Below are positions 1 through 7,069 of a stretch of 8,896 bases of DNA, one piece after another. The position numbers were made by a program, and so were the translations under genes. The stretch's first letter is position 1. Each line of letters starts with the position of its first letter. The DNA comes from an uncultured Acetatifactor sp. Lineage in GTDB: Bacteria; Bacillota; Clostridia; Lachnospirales; Lachnospiraceae. The stretch is taken from the NCBI GenBank assembly GCA_947631715.1, contig CANRMK010000087.1, positions 1-8,896 of the forward strand. The letters are read 5' to 3'. The notes below the pieces were generated by a model. The model had not been told where the DNA came from, searched no databases, and saw nothing but the letters and a program-made list of their open reading frames with translations.

Positions 1-2334
1 CGTCGTGACCTTGAACAGGTCTCCGTCCACCTCAAGCTTCAGCTGCCCGCCCTGAAGCTCTGTAAAGCTTTTGGCGATGGCAAGCCCCAGGCCGCTTCCC
101 TCCGTGTTGCGGGAAAGGTCCCCCCGGACAAAGCGTTCCGTAAGCTCCGAGGCGTCTACCGTAAGCTCCTGCGCAGAAATATTCTTAATCGTTATGACAA
201 CACTGTCATTTATTTTTACCCCTGTCACATAAACTCTGGTCCCCTCCAGCGCGTACTTTGCCACATTAGAAAAAAGATTCTCATAGATCCGGTAGGTCTT
301 CTGGCTGTCCAGGGACAGAACGATCTTTTCCTCTCCCAGGTTCAGCCTGACGTCCAGGCGCGCTCCGGCGAACTTATCCTGCATCTCAAAGCTCACCTGC
401 TTCACCAGGTTCAGGATATCCACCGGGACAAGGTTGAGCGTGATATTCCCCGTAGTGGCCTTGCTGACCTCAAAGAGATCTTCGATCAGCGCTTTCAGGC
501 GCATGGATTTCTGCTCCATGATATCCAGGTACTCTTTCCGCTGTTCCTCTGTCAGATTGGGATCCTTTAACAGGTTCACATAAGTGATGATGGCCGTCAG
601 AGGCGTCTTTAGGTCGTGGGAGACATTGGTGATCAGCTCCGCTTTCATGCGCTGGCTCTTTACTTCCTCATCTACCGCTTTCCTGAAGCCGTTCTGGATC
701 TTGATGACCTGCGGCTTAAAGGGCTCAAAAATTCCAAGATCCTCCGTGATCTCCACATTCAGATTTCCCTCCGCCATTTCATCTACCGCCTTTAACAGGA
801 TCCCGTAACGCTTCTGGAGATCGCTGACATACTTTCTTAAGATCAAATATAGCACTGCAGAATAGACTACAACGATTCCAAGCCCCCCCAGCCACAACAG
901 ACTGATCACGGCAAGAATCACTGCGTTTGCGATCACCAGCCTGCGCAGTGTCTTTTTGCTGTTCTTCGTAAGGTCAATATGGAGAAAGCCGTGATAGATC
1001 CTTATCGCTTTCCCTTTCATATACGGGAAGAAGCGGCAGATCAAGCTCCTCTCTCTAAGGTATCCCTTAAGCCCCATCTCTTTCAGGGCTCTGGCGCAGA
1101 TTCCCAAATACCAGCAGCCAAAGAACAAAATCCCCAGAAGCACCACATTTCCCGCCAGCACCAGAAGCCCTGCCACATAGGGGCGGCCGATCCAATTCCC
1201 CAGTTCTTCGGCCGCTGTCCGGCTGGCCACCGCCGTCACCAGATCCAGCGCAAGAGCGATGCATGCAAACAGGAGAACTCCCAGACACACAAGGAACTCC
1301 AGGGATTTTTTGCAGCTTCCCTTTTCCAGCCAGGGCTTCCCCTTGCCCAGGGGCAGAAAGATTCCCAGGACAAACACCGCCAGGAAAACGCACAACAGGT
1401 ACTCTGTGACTCCGGCATCCAGGTAAAGCCGCTTCAGGTCTGTCGGATAAAAGCTCGGATAATACCAGGATGCCTGAAATACTTTCCCGCCAAGATCATA
1501 GGTATTCTCGGAGTTATGAACTTCAGGAATTATGGCAGATTTTGAATCCCTGCTCTTTTGTGAGATCACATAAGTCACGGTACAGTCCGAGGGCCCGCTC
1601 ATCACGGAAGACATATCACAGCGAAGCAGGAGGGTATTTTTGCACACCTGGTTTGCCGTTCTCCGCAGAGCATCCGTATCACGCCCTTTGACGTACTCTC
1701 CCACATAGGCGTTTCCGGCGCTGTCAAAGACAAAGGTCACGGCAAAATAATCGTTTCCCTGCCCCAGTCCATTCAGCTCCTCTTCAGACATATTGGTCAC
1801 ATAGGCTTCCGAATTGTTGTCCCTTATCACATAATCAAATAGTCGGCCGACCCTGTCAGACCCTGATGTGATTTCCTGCATCATCCATGTATAGTTTTCA
1901 TACAGCCAGTGATAGGTGTCATAGTCATACCGCCCATCGATATCTCCGTCCTCATTCAGCGTCGGCCCCGTCCCGTAATAGGCGCTGTCCTGCTCCTTTT
2001 CAATGGTTTCGAACACTGCATTGACGCTTTCGGAAAGATACAGTTCCCGGTAGTCCGCCTGGGTCCCCTGAATCCTGTTGTACAAGTCCCGGTACAGCAC
2101 ATAAGTGTCCTGGAAGAGCAAGGCCACCATATTCTCTGACTGGAACAGCTCCTCCTGCTGTTCCTCCACACGGCTGTGAAAAGAATCGTACAGGGAAGTG
2201 AACAAAAGCGCCGCTGCAAGGCACACTGCGATCCCTGAGAGGATCCAGCCGCCTCTCGGCCTTATTTTTTGCTTTTCCAGAATCTCCTCCTCACAGCGCT
2301 CTTTCTTTTCCTGATCCTTCTTAAAATCCTGCAA
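1..2334 (-). CDS. Sensor histidine kinase, multi-span, C-terminal end cut by window edge
   Basis: Membrane sensor kinase that should autophosphorylate on His and pass phosphate to the regulator encoded just upstream. 778 codons are visible with no stop before the window edge. A 29-residue cytoplasmic tail is followed by TM1 (30-48), an extracytoplasmic region (about 50-310) of unrecognised fold, further TM segments (about 311-330, 345-363, 387-411, 466-499), and a HAMP-like linker (500-560). The H box NVSHDLKTPLT carries His573. The N box is ENLFSNVAKYA (685-695), the F box ERFVRGD (733-739) and the G2 box EGSGLGLAIAKS (745-756). The usual DxGxG G1 box is absent; KNIS (717-720) stands there. 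Few residues should be missing at the C terminus. The TTG start is the first start codon after an in-frame TAG (the regulator's stop) and has GGAGG 8 nt upstream. The signal sensed is unknown. Confidence 0.93.
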   Translation of the reverse strand, partial: MQDFKKDQEKKERCEEEILEKQKIRPRGGWILSGIAVCLAAALLFTSLYDSFHSRVEEQQEELFQSENMVALLFQDTYVLYRDLYNRIQGTQADYRELYLSESVNAVFETIEKEQDSAYYGTGPTLNEDGDIDGRYDYDTYHWLYENYTWMMQEITSGSDRVGRLFDYVIRDNNSEAYVTNMSEEELNGLGQGNDYFAVTFVFDSAGNAYVGEYVKGRDTDALRRTANQVCKNTLLLRCDMSSVMSGPSDCTVTYVISQKSRDSKSAIIPEVHNSENTYDLGGKVFQASWYYPSFYPTDLKRLYLDAGVTEYLLCVFLAVFVLGIFLPLGKGKPWLEKGSCKKSLEFLVCLGVLLFACIALALDLVTAVASRTAAEELGNWIGRPYVAGLLVLAGNVVLLGILFFGCWYLGICARALKEMGLKGYLRERSLICRFFPYMKGKAIRIYHGFLHIDLTKNSKKTLRRLVIANAVILAVISLLWLGGLGIVVVYSAVLYLILRKYVSDLQKRYGILLKAVDEMAEGNLNVEITEDLGIFEPFKPQVIKIQNGFRKAVDEEVKSQRMKAELITNVSHDLKTPLTAIITYVNLLKDPNLTEEQRKEYLDIMEQKSMRLKALIEDLFEVSKATTGNITLNLVPVDILNLVKQVSFEMQDKFAGARLDVRLNLGEEKIVLSLDSQKTYRIYENLFSNVAKYALEGTRVYVTGVKINDSVVITIKNISAQELTVDASELTERFVRGDLSRNTEGSGLGLAIAKSFTELQGGQLKLEVDGDLFKVTT

Positions 2335-2350
2335 TCGTCCGTCCTCCCTT
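2332..2350 (-). promoter_or_regulatory. Ribosome-binding site that fixes the TTG start of the histidine kinase
   Basis: On the minus strand AAGGGAGGAC precedes TTG, with 8 nt between GGAGG (2347-2343) and TTG (2334-2332). No ATG, GTG or other TTG lies in frame between the regulator's TAG stop (2397-2395) and this codon. The strong Shine-Dalgarno sequence therefore supports a genuine non-ATG start. Confidence 0.75.
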
Positions 2351-2394
2351 TCCCTTTTCGCCCGCCTCCGTGCTTCCCCAAAGCGGCCCTCACA

Positions 2395-3105
2395 CTATTG
2401 TCTGTCGATCTTGTAGCCTACGCCCCACACCACTTTCAGATATTTGGGATTCCTGGGATCCAGCTCGATCTTCTCCCGGATATTTCTCACATGCACCATG
2501 ATCGTGTCCGTATTGATCGCTTTTTCATTCCAGATCCGCTCATAGATCTCATCGGCCGAGAAGACCCTCCCGGGGTTCTTGATCAGAAGCTGTACGATCT
2601 TAAATTCCATGGGCGTCAGCTTCACCGGTTCACCGTCCACGAACACCTCCACCGTATCCTCGTTCAGCTCCAGTCCGCCGATCTGATATACATGGTCTCT
2701 TGGGCCGTCCCCGCCAAGGGCGGACAGGTACTTGGAGTACCGGCGCAGATGGGAATTCACCCTGGCCAGCAGTTCCAGCGGCGTAAAAGGCTTCGTCACA
2801 TAATCGTCAGCCCCCATGTTCAGTCCCATGATCTTATCCACTTCCTCTGATTTGGCTGAGAGCATGATCACCGGGAACTCATATTCCCTGGCCCGAAGCT
2901 GCATCAGCATCGTCACCCCGTCCATTACAGGCATCATAATGTCCACAATAGCCAGATGCAGCTCCTCCCTTTCCGCCACCTCCAGGCCTTCTTTCCCGTT
3001 GGCGGCCTGAAAGACCTCATAGCCCTGGTTCCTGAGATAGATCTCTATTCCGTCCCGGATCTCCTTATCGTCCTCCACCACCAAAATGCGATATTGATTA
3101 TCCAT
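2395..3105 (-). CDS. OmpR/PhoB-family response regulator
   Basis: DNA-binding response regulator, 236 residues, the normal size for the family. The receiver domain (about 5-120) has the acidic pair Asp12/Asp13, phosphoacceptor Asp55 in VDIMMPVMDG, Ser83 in the Thr/Ser switch position and Lys105 in the TKPF motif. A winged-helix effector domain (about 135-235) follows, ending in VVWGVGYKID, typical of OmpR/PhoB C termini. The ATG has a GGGAG Shine-Dalgarno about 9 nt upstream. The gene lies 60 nt ahead of the histidine kinase in the same direction, so the two very likely form a cognate pair and share a transcript. Phosphorylation should promote dimer binding at direct-repeat operators. Its targets are not visible here. 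The glycosyltransferase upstream ends 75 nt away with no convincing terminator or promoter between them. Confidence 0.96.
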   Translation of the reverse strand: MDNQYRILVVEDDKEIRDGIEIYLRNQGYEVFQAANGKEGLEVAEREELHLAIVDIMMPVMDGVTMLMQLRAREYEFPVIMLSAKSEEVDKIMGLNMGADDYVTKPFTPLELLARVNSHLRRYSKYLSALGGDGPRDHVYQIGGLELNEDTVEVFVDGEPVKLTPMEFKIVQLLIKNPGRVFSADEIYERIWNEKAINTDTIMVHVRNIREKIELDPRNPKYLKVVWGVGYKIDRQ

Positions 3106-3180
3106 GCTCTGTTTCTCCCTTTAGACCAGAATTCTGCCGCCCGGACGCAGCGTTCGCCTCTTTTCCCAAAAACCATGCCT

Positions 3181-4431
3181 TTAGCCTGGCAGCGGCTTAA
3201 AGCCTCTCCTCACGCTGCATTCCCTTTGGATAATATCATTATAATAATGCACCGCCCGCATGGCAACCGCCTCTTCCCGATATTTCAGGGCCGTGCGGAG
3301 CGCGTTTTCCCGAAGCGTCTGCCTGTCATAGCGGCCCTTGATAAAGGCGTTCAGCACTGCCGCATATTTTCCCGTGTCCTCATCTGTCAGAAACCCATTG
3401 TATCCCGACCGCACCAGATCGCACACCCCGGAAGCCCTCACCGCCAGCACAGGCACTGCCTCCGCAAAAGCCTCCAGCACTACGATTCCCTGGGTCTCCG
3501 TCCTGGACGCGAACAGGAATGCGTCTGCCGCTCCGAGATAGAGATTAATGTCCCGGTTCGGCACCTCTCCCACAAAGATCACATTTTCCGAAAGGCCTAA
3601 TTCCCTGCTCATTCTTTCATAATATACCCTGTCTGGCCCGTCCCCCACCATCAGCATCTTAAAATCCTCCGCATACTCTGTTTTCAGCACAGAGAGGCCG
3701 GAGAGGAGGAATTCCACATTTTTCTCATGGGACATTCTGGACACCGTGGCAAAAAGCGTCTTATCCAAAGCGCCGTACTGTCTCCGCAGACGATATTTCA
3801 GATCCGGGTCCGACAGGAACTGGCTTTCCTTTAGCCCCGTGGGCAGTACCCTGAGCTTCTCCTCCGGGATCCCGCATGTTCGTCTTAAGTAGTTTTCCAT
3901 ACCCTCTGTGGGCGCAAAGATCAGATCGCAGTACTTTAAAAAGCTTTTCAGGTAAAAGGGCATCAGCCGGTCCTTCACCAGATGCAGGCAGCCCTCCGAA
4001 CACTGGCCCCGGAGGCCGTCCCTCCCCGCCCAGCGCTCCATGGCGGAAATCCCCTTTACATAGCTTAGATACTGTTCATACCTGGTGTGATAGGTAAACA
4101 CCAGCGGAATGTGGTACTTTTTTGCAAGGTACACTGCCGTCCTGCCGATGAGCATCGGGTGATGGACATGGATCAGGTCGAACTTCTTTCGTCTAAATTC
4201 CCTTTCGATCCGATGGTCCATGGGATTGGGGAGGACAATGCCGCCGATAAAATTCTGGGTCAGCGCGGCATAGCGGAACACGTTCTCCTCCTCTTCCTGC
4301 TCTCTGTAGGAGGGAGCGAACACCGTGACGCTGTGTCCCAGAAGCCGCAGACTTTCCGCCAGCCGTTCAATGGATATGGGGACGCCTCCCATAAAAGGCT
4401 TGTAATTGTTCGTCATAAGTGCAATATTCAT
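3181..4431 (-). CDS. GT4-family glycosyltransferase, diacylglycerol glucosyltransferase-like
   Basis: Retaining GT-B glycosyltransferase of 416 residues, likely acting at the inner face of the membrane with a nucleotide-sugar donor. The N-terminal domain has the Gly-Gly turn at 15-16 (FMGGVPIS), DLIHVHHPM (85-93) and TYHTRYEQY (113-121), which resembles the HTxYExY acceptor-side segment of diacylglycerol glucosyltransferases. The C-terminal donor domain shows SRMSHEKN (231-238), VGDGPD (262-267) and an E-x7-E motif (Glu312 to Glu320). A segment at 125-165 has a CSEGC pair (Cys144, Cys148) whose role I cannot place. There is no signal peptide or clear TM span. The ATG has only a weak GGGG site upstream. 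It follows dedA by 40 nt, so co-transcription is likely. The lipid acceptor is inferred from motif resemblance; another lipid or polyprenyl acceptor is possible. Confidence 0.88.
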   Translation of the reverse strand: MNIALMTNNYKPFMGGVPISIERLAESLRLLGHSVTVFAPSYREQEEEENVFRYAALTQNFIGGIVLPNPMDHRIEREFRRKKFDLIHVHHPMLIGRTAVYLAKKYHIPLVFTYHTRYEQYLSYVKGISAMERWAGRDGLRGQCSEGCLHLVKDRLMPFYLKSFLKYCDLIFAPTEGMENYLRRTCGIPEEKLRVLPTGLKESQFLSDPDLKYRLRRQYGALDKTLFATVSRMSHEKNVEFLLSGLSVLKTEYAEDFKMLMVGDGPDRVYYERMSRELGLSENVIFVGEVPNRDINLYLGAADAFLFASRTETQGIVVLEAFAEAVPVLAVRASGVCDLVRSGYNGFLTDEDTGKYAAVLNAFIKGRYDRQTLRENALRTALKYREEAVAMRAVHYYNDIIQRECSVRRGFKPLPG

Positions 4432-4471
4432 GCTGATACCCCACGTTCATTTTGACGCACCTTTCAGATAC

Positions 4472-4996
4472 CTAAAAGAGATTCACGCCCTCAAGCAGGT
4501 CAAAGACGGCATCCCCCATCACATATCCGGCCCCGACGAACACCAGATTCCAGATCAGGATCCCGAAGGCAGAGCTTATGATATATTTTTTCAGAGGCAT
4601 CTTCATCACGCCCGCCGGGATAGAGACAAGCGTCCTGACCATAGGCATCAGCTTCGCCAGAAATACGCCCCTGGCGCCTTTCTTCCGCACCCACTCCATA
4701 TTTTTCTCAATCCCCTGCCTGTGTTTGGGGAAGCGTTTCAAATACGCGTTCAGGAACAATTCCCCGCCCTTTCTGCCAAAGGCGTACAGGATCATGCTTC
4801 CCGTAAGCCCTGCCGCCACCGTGACCGCCATGACAGCCGGGAAGCTGATATTTCCCTGCGCCGCCATCACACCGGAAAGCGGCATGATCACCCCCGCCGG
4901 GAAACCCGGCAGGTTCATGTACTCCAAGAGCACGATCACGAAAATCGCAGTCACACCGTATTTTGTAAAATAAAGAGTCAACATAGAAAGATCCAT
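4472..4996 (-). CDS. DedA-family (VTT domain) membrane protein
   Basis: Integral membrane protein of 174 residues. DedA proteins are transporters linked to proton-motive force and envelope homeostasis, and some (UptA) flip undecaprenyl phosphate. Visible features are a first hydrophobic span (about 14-24), the re-entrant motif starting at Glu25 with PGFPAG (30-35), GRKGG (74-78), and FLAKLMPMVRT (112-122) followed by SIPAG (125-129), then a last TM (about 143-160). In the family motif two arginines six residues apart flank a proline. Here the first is Lys115 and the second Arg121. It is slightly shorter than typical 200-residue members. I chose the ATG at 4996 because AGGGG lies 7 nt upstream. 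An ATG at 5002 is too close to that site, and a GTG at 5023 has none. Substrate unknown. Confidence 0.9.
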   Translation of the reverse strand: MDLSMLTLYFTKYGVTAIFVIVLLEYMNLPGFPAGVIMPLSGVMAAQGNISFPAVMAVTVAAGLTGSMILYAFGRKGGELFLNAYLKRFPKHRQGIEKNMEWVRKKGARGVFLAKLMPMVRTLVSIPAGVMKMPLKKYIISSAFGILIWNLVFVGAGYVMGDAVFDLLEGVNLF

Positions 4997-5009
4997 ACTC
5001 ATACCCCTG
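4994..5009 (-). promoter_or_regulatory. Ribosome-binding site that decides the dedA start
   Basis: On the minus strand CCAGGGGTATGAGTATG contains two candidate start codons. AGGGG stands 7 nt before the second ATG (4996-4994) but only 1 nt before the first (5002-5000), so the second is the better start. Both ATGs fall inside the 13-bp inverted repeat that bounds the block at 4990-5123. Confidence 0.55.
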
Positions 5010-5025
5010 GCGTGCTTCAGCACGC
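5010..5025. repeat. Perfect GC-rich hairpin just upstream of dedA
   Basis: GCGTGC TTCA GCACGC is a perfect 6-bp stem on a 4-nt loop (7 bp if the loop closes to two bases), ending just before the dedA Shine-Dalgarno. No T-run follows on the minus strand, so it is not a standard terminator. It may shape translation initiation or belong to the surrounding repeat block. Confidence 0.6.
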
Positions 5026-5167
5026 ATGCCGATCAAAATTTGAAGGTTTCCTTTCGAACTCATACCTCCTGCAGCGTTTCGCATGAAAGGGCCTAAAACC
5101 TGCCGTTTTAATGAGTATGGATCATAAATATAAAAGACAACATCAGAAAAAAGAAAAGAATTTCTAA

Positions 5168-5184
5168 AGAAATCCGGGATTTCT
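5168..5184 (-). terminator. Weak terminator-like hairpin after the ABC exporter gene
   Basis: Two bases past the exporter's TAA stop, the minus strand reads AGAAATC CCG GATTTCT, a perfect 7-bp stem on a 3-nt loop. It is followed by a T-rich run (TTCTTTTCTTTTTTC) that begins about 8 nt later. The stem is AT-rich and the T-run is displaced, so termination may be partial. No convincing promoter follows before dedA. Confidence 0.45.
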
Positions 5185-5186
5185 CC

Positions 5187-6992
5187 TTAGCTCTGGATCT
5201 GTTTCATGCTGTAGAAGATCCCCCTTTTCTCCATCAGCTGATCATAGGTGCCGTATTCCACACAACGGCCCTCGTTGATCACGGCGATCCTGTCCGCGTC
5301 CCGGATCGTGGAAAGCCGATGGGCCACAATAAAAGTAGTCCTGTTCCGGGTCAGGTTGTTCACAGCCTCCTGGATCAGCTTTTCGGAGATGCTGTCCAGG
5401 GCGGAGGTGGCCTCGTCCAGCAGAATGATCTTGGGATCCCGGATCAGGGCTCTCGCAATGGAAATGCGCTGCCTCTGGCCGCCGGAAAGCTTTCCGCCGT
5501 GCTCCCCCACCATAGTGTCCAGCCCCTTTGGCAGGGATTCGATCAGCTCCCGCAGATTGGCCGCATCGATCACCTGATCCAGCTTTTCTTTTGATACGTT
5601 CTCACAGCCGTAAACGATATTCTCCCGGATCGTGCCGGAGAACAAGATGGAGGTCTGGGGAACCACCGCCAGATAACGCCTGTATGAGCGCAGATCGATC
5701 TCTTTCAGATCGCGGCCGTCCAGCAGTACCTTTCCGCTGTCCGCCAGATAAAATCCGTTCACCAGGTTCAGGATCGTGGATTTCCCGGCGCCGGATTCTC
5801 CCACCAGCGCAATGGTCTGGCCTGTCTGCACGTCCAGGTCCAGACCGTTCAAGGTATCGCTTTCGCCGTCGTGATATCGGAAATGAACGTCCTGAAACTG
5901 AAAATGGCCCTCTACGCTCTCCACCTGCTCCTTGCCCTCGTTGTGCTCCACGTCCTCGGATAAGAGCACTTCCCCGATGGAATTTACCGATTCGATGCCC
6001 TTGGTGATGGTGGGCACAAGGGTGATGATGGCTGACACCTGGTTCACGATAGTGGCAAAATAGCTTTGATAGAGCGTGATATCTCCCGCAGGGATCTTTC
6101 CCCTGAAAGCGAGGATTCCCGTAAAGCACAGACAGATCACCTGAAAGATCTGGAAGATGGCCCAGCCCACAGAGCCGAAAAGCGACTGGATCAGATCCAG
6201 CTTATAGCCCTTTTCCGCCACAGTAAAAAGCTGCCCGCTCATCTTCTCCACTTCCTCTTCCTCCAGGGCGTGGGCGCGGGTCACAGGGATCAGCTCCACC
6301 ATCTCCATGACCCTGGCGGAGGTCTCCTCCATCTCCTTTCTGAATTCCCGGTTCCTGCGCTTCATAATGCTGCGGAACGAAACCATGGTAATAGCAGCGA
6401 CGGGAGTCGTCACAAGGAAGAAAAAGAACACCATCAGGCTCCTCTGCACTGTGACGGCCAGCGCCACGGATATGTTCAGCCCGATATTAAGGATACTTAA
6501 GAACATCTGGGTGGACAGCCCCTCCACGGCCTCCACGTCCCGAATGATCTTTGACTGCAGGCGTCCCGACTGGGTCTCAATGTGGTAGGAAATGGAAAGC
6601 TGCTGGAGCTTCCGGATCAGCGCCTTGCGCAGGCCTGTCTCCGCATACCGGGTAGACTGGCTCTTATAGTCCGTATACAGATAGTTCATGGGAACATTTA
6701 AGCACACCAGAAAGACCATCAGCAGTGTGTAAAAGACAATATTGCCGGTGCTGTCAGGGTTTCCCGCGGTAATGTCATTGATGATGTTTGCCGTGACGAT
6801 GGGCAGGACCCACACGCAGGCATGCTTGCAGAAGAAAAAGAATACTGCCAGCACAAATTTATGGTAATTTCCCCGATACAGCGCCGTCAGGATCTTTAAC
6901 GGGTGGCCCTGATACTTTCGGTAGCATTCGATGAACCAGCGCTCCGGCTCCACTCCCTTGGGAGCGCGGAGCTTCTTTTCAAATGATGACAT
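5187..6992 (-). CDS. ABC transporter, type I exporter half-transporter (membrane domain plus ATPase)
   Basis: Single-chain half-transporter of 601 residues, expected to dimerise and export a substrate with ATP. An N-terminal cytoplasmic stretch precedes six TM spans (about 46-70, 85-106, 163-182, 186-206, 278-296, 307-329). The nucleotide-binding domain (about 362-595) has A-loop Tyr373, Walker A GESGAGKST (398-406), Q-loop Gln446, signature LSGGQ (503-507), Walker B IILLDE (522-527) with catalytic Glu527, D-loop SALD (530-533) and H-loop His558. All ATPase motifs are consensus and no partner half-transporter adjoins, which fits a homodimer. The ATG has GGAGG 6 nt upstream. It lies 77 nt below ilvC, separated by a terminator hairpin. 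Substrate is not deducible; lipid, peptide or drug export are all possible for this MsbA/LmrA-like architecture. Confidence 0.95.
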   Translation of the reverse strand: MSSFEKKLRAPKGVEPERWFIECYRKYQGHPLKILTALYRGNYHKFVLAVFFFFCKHACVWVLPIVTANIINDITAGNPDSTGNIVFYTLLMVFLVCLNVPMNYLYTDYKSQSTRYAETGLRKALIRKLQQLSISYHIETQSGRLQSKIIRDVEAVEGLSTQMFLSILNIGLNISVALAVTVQRSLMVFFFFLVTTPVAAITMVSFRSIMKRRNREFRKEMEETSARVMEMVELIPVTRAHALEEEEVEKMSGQLFTVAEKGYKLDLIQSLFGSVGWAIFQIFQVICLCFTGILAFRGKIPAGDITLYQSYFATIVNQVSAIITLVPTITKGIESVNSIGEVLLSEDVEHNEGKEQVESVEGHFQFQDVHFRYHDGESDTLNGLDLDVQTGQTIALVGESGAGKSTILNLVNGFYLADSGKVLLDGRDLKEIDLRSYRRYLAVVPQTSILFSGTIRENIVYGCENVSKEKLDQVIDAANLRELIESLPKGLDTMVGEHGGKLSGGQRQRISIARALIRDPKIILLDEATSALDSISEKLIQEAVNNLTRNRTTFIVAHRLSTIRDADRIAVINEGRCVEYGTYDQLMEKRGIFYSMKQIQS

Positions 6993-7021
6993 TCTATCCC
7001 TCCCGGACAGTCTCCTGATAA

Positions 7022-7052
7022 GACAACGGGGACGCCTGTAAAAGCGCCCCCG
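7022..7052 (-). terminator. Rho-independent-type terminator after ilvC
   Basis: The minus strand forms CGGGGGCGC, an 8-nt loop, then GCGTCCCCG: a 9-bp GC-rich stem (7044-7052 with 7027-7035) with one G-U wobble. TTGTCTTAT follows. It starts 17 nt after the ilvC stop. The T-tract is interrupted, so read-through into the exporter gene is possible. Only 28 nt separate the end of the stem region from the exporter start. Confidence 0.75.
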
Positions 7053-7069
7053 AAAAGCTTATACCGTTA

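Larger units (their letters stand above)
4990..5123. repeat. 134-bp block bounded by perfect 13-bp inverted repeats
   Basis: GATCCATACTCAT at 4990-5002 is the exact reverse complement of ATGAGTATGGATC at 5111-5123. Between them lie the hairpin at 5010-5025, a second perfect hairpin at 5094-5110 (TAAAAC, 5-nt loop, GTTTTA), and ACTCATACC at 4997-5005 repeated directly at 5058-5066. The arrangement resembles a small non-coding palindromic or MITE-like repeat. I see no clear target-site duplication. The block overlaps the dedA start, so the arms could alternatively be a long-range mRNA stem. The inverted repeats are directly visible; the mobile-element reading is inference. Confidence 0.5.

Noticed and set aside
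979..1545. 188-codon open frame on the plus strand
   Set aside because: It lies entirely antisense to the histidine kinase, whose membrane and linker regions are well supported, and its translation has no recognisable domain and low-complexity His/Gln-rich composition.
3127..3136. 10-bp palindrome CAGAATTCTG between the glycosyltransferase and regulator genes
   Set aside because: Short perfect palindromes of this size are expected by chance; it has no hairpin loop, T-run or second copy in the gap.
4406..5086. 226-codon open frame on the plus strand
   Set aside because: It is antisense to dedA and the 5' end of the glycosyltransferase, lacks recognisable motifs and is rich in His/Arg, as mirror frames of coding DNA often are.
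5124..5160. Promoter for dedA in the AT-rich stretch (TATATT or TATGAT as -10)
   Set aside because: No acceptable -35 sequence lies 16-18 bp upstream of either hexamer; the T-rich run is better explained as part of the exporter's weak terminator.
5528..6129. Long open frames on both strands within the exporter
   Set aside because: They overlap the ATPase domain of the ABC exporter in other frames; the exporter frame has every expected motif in order.
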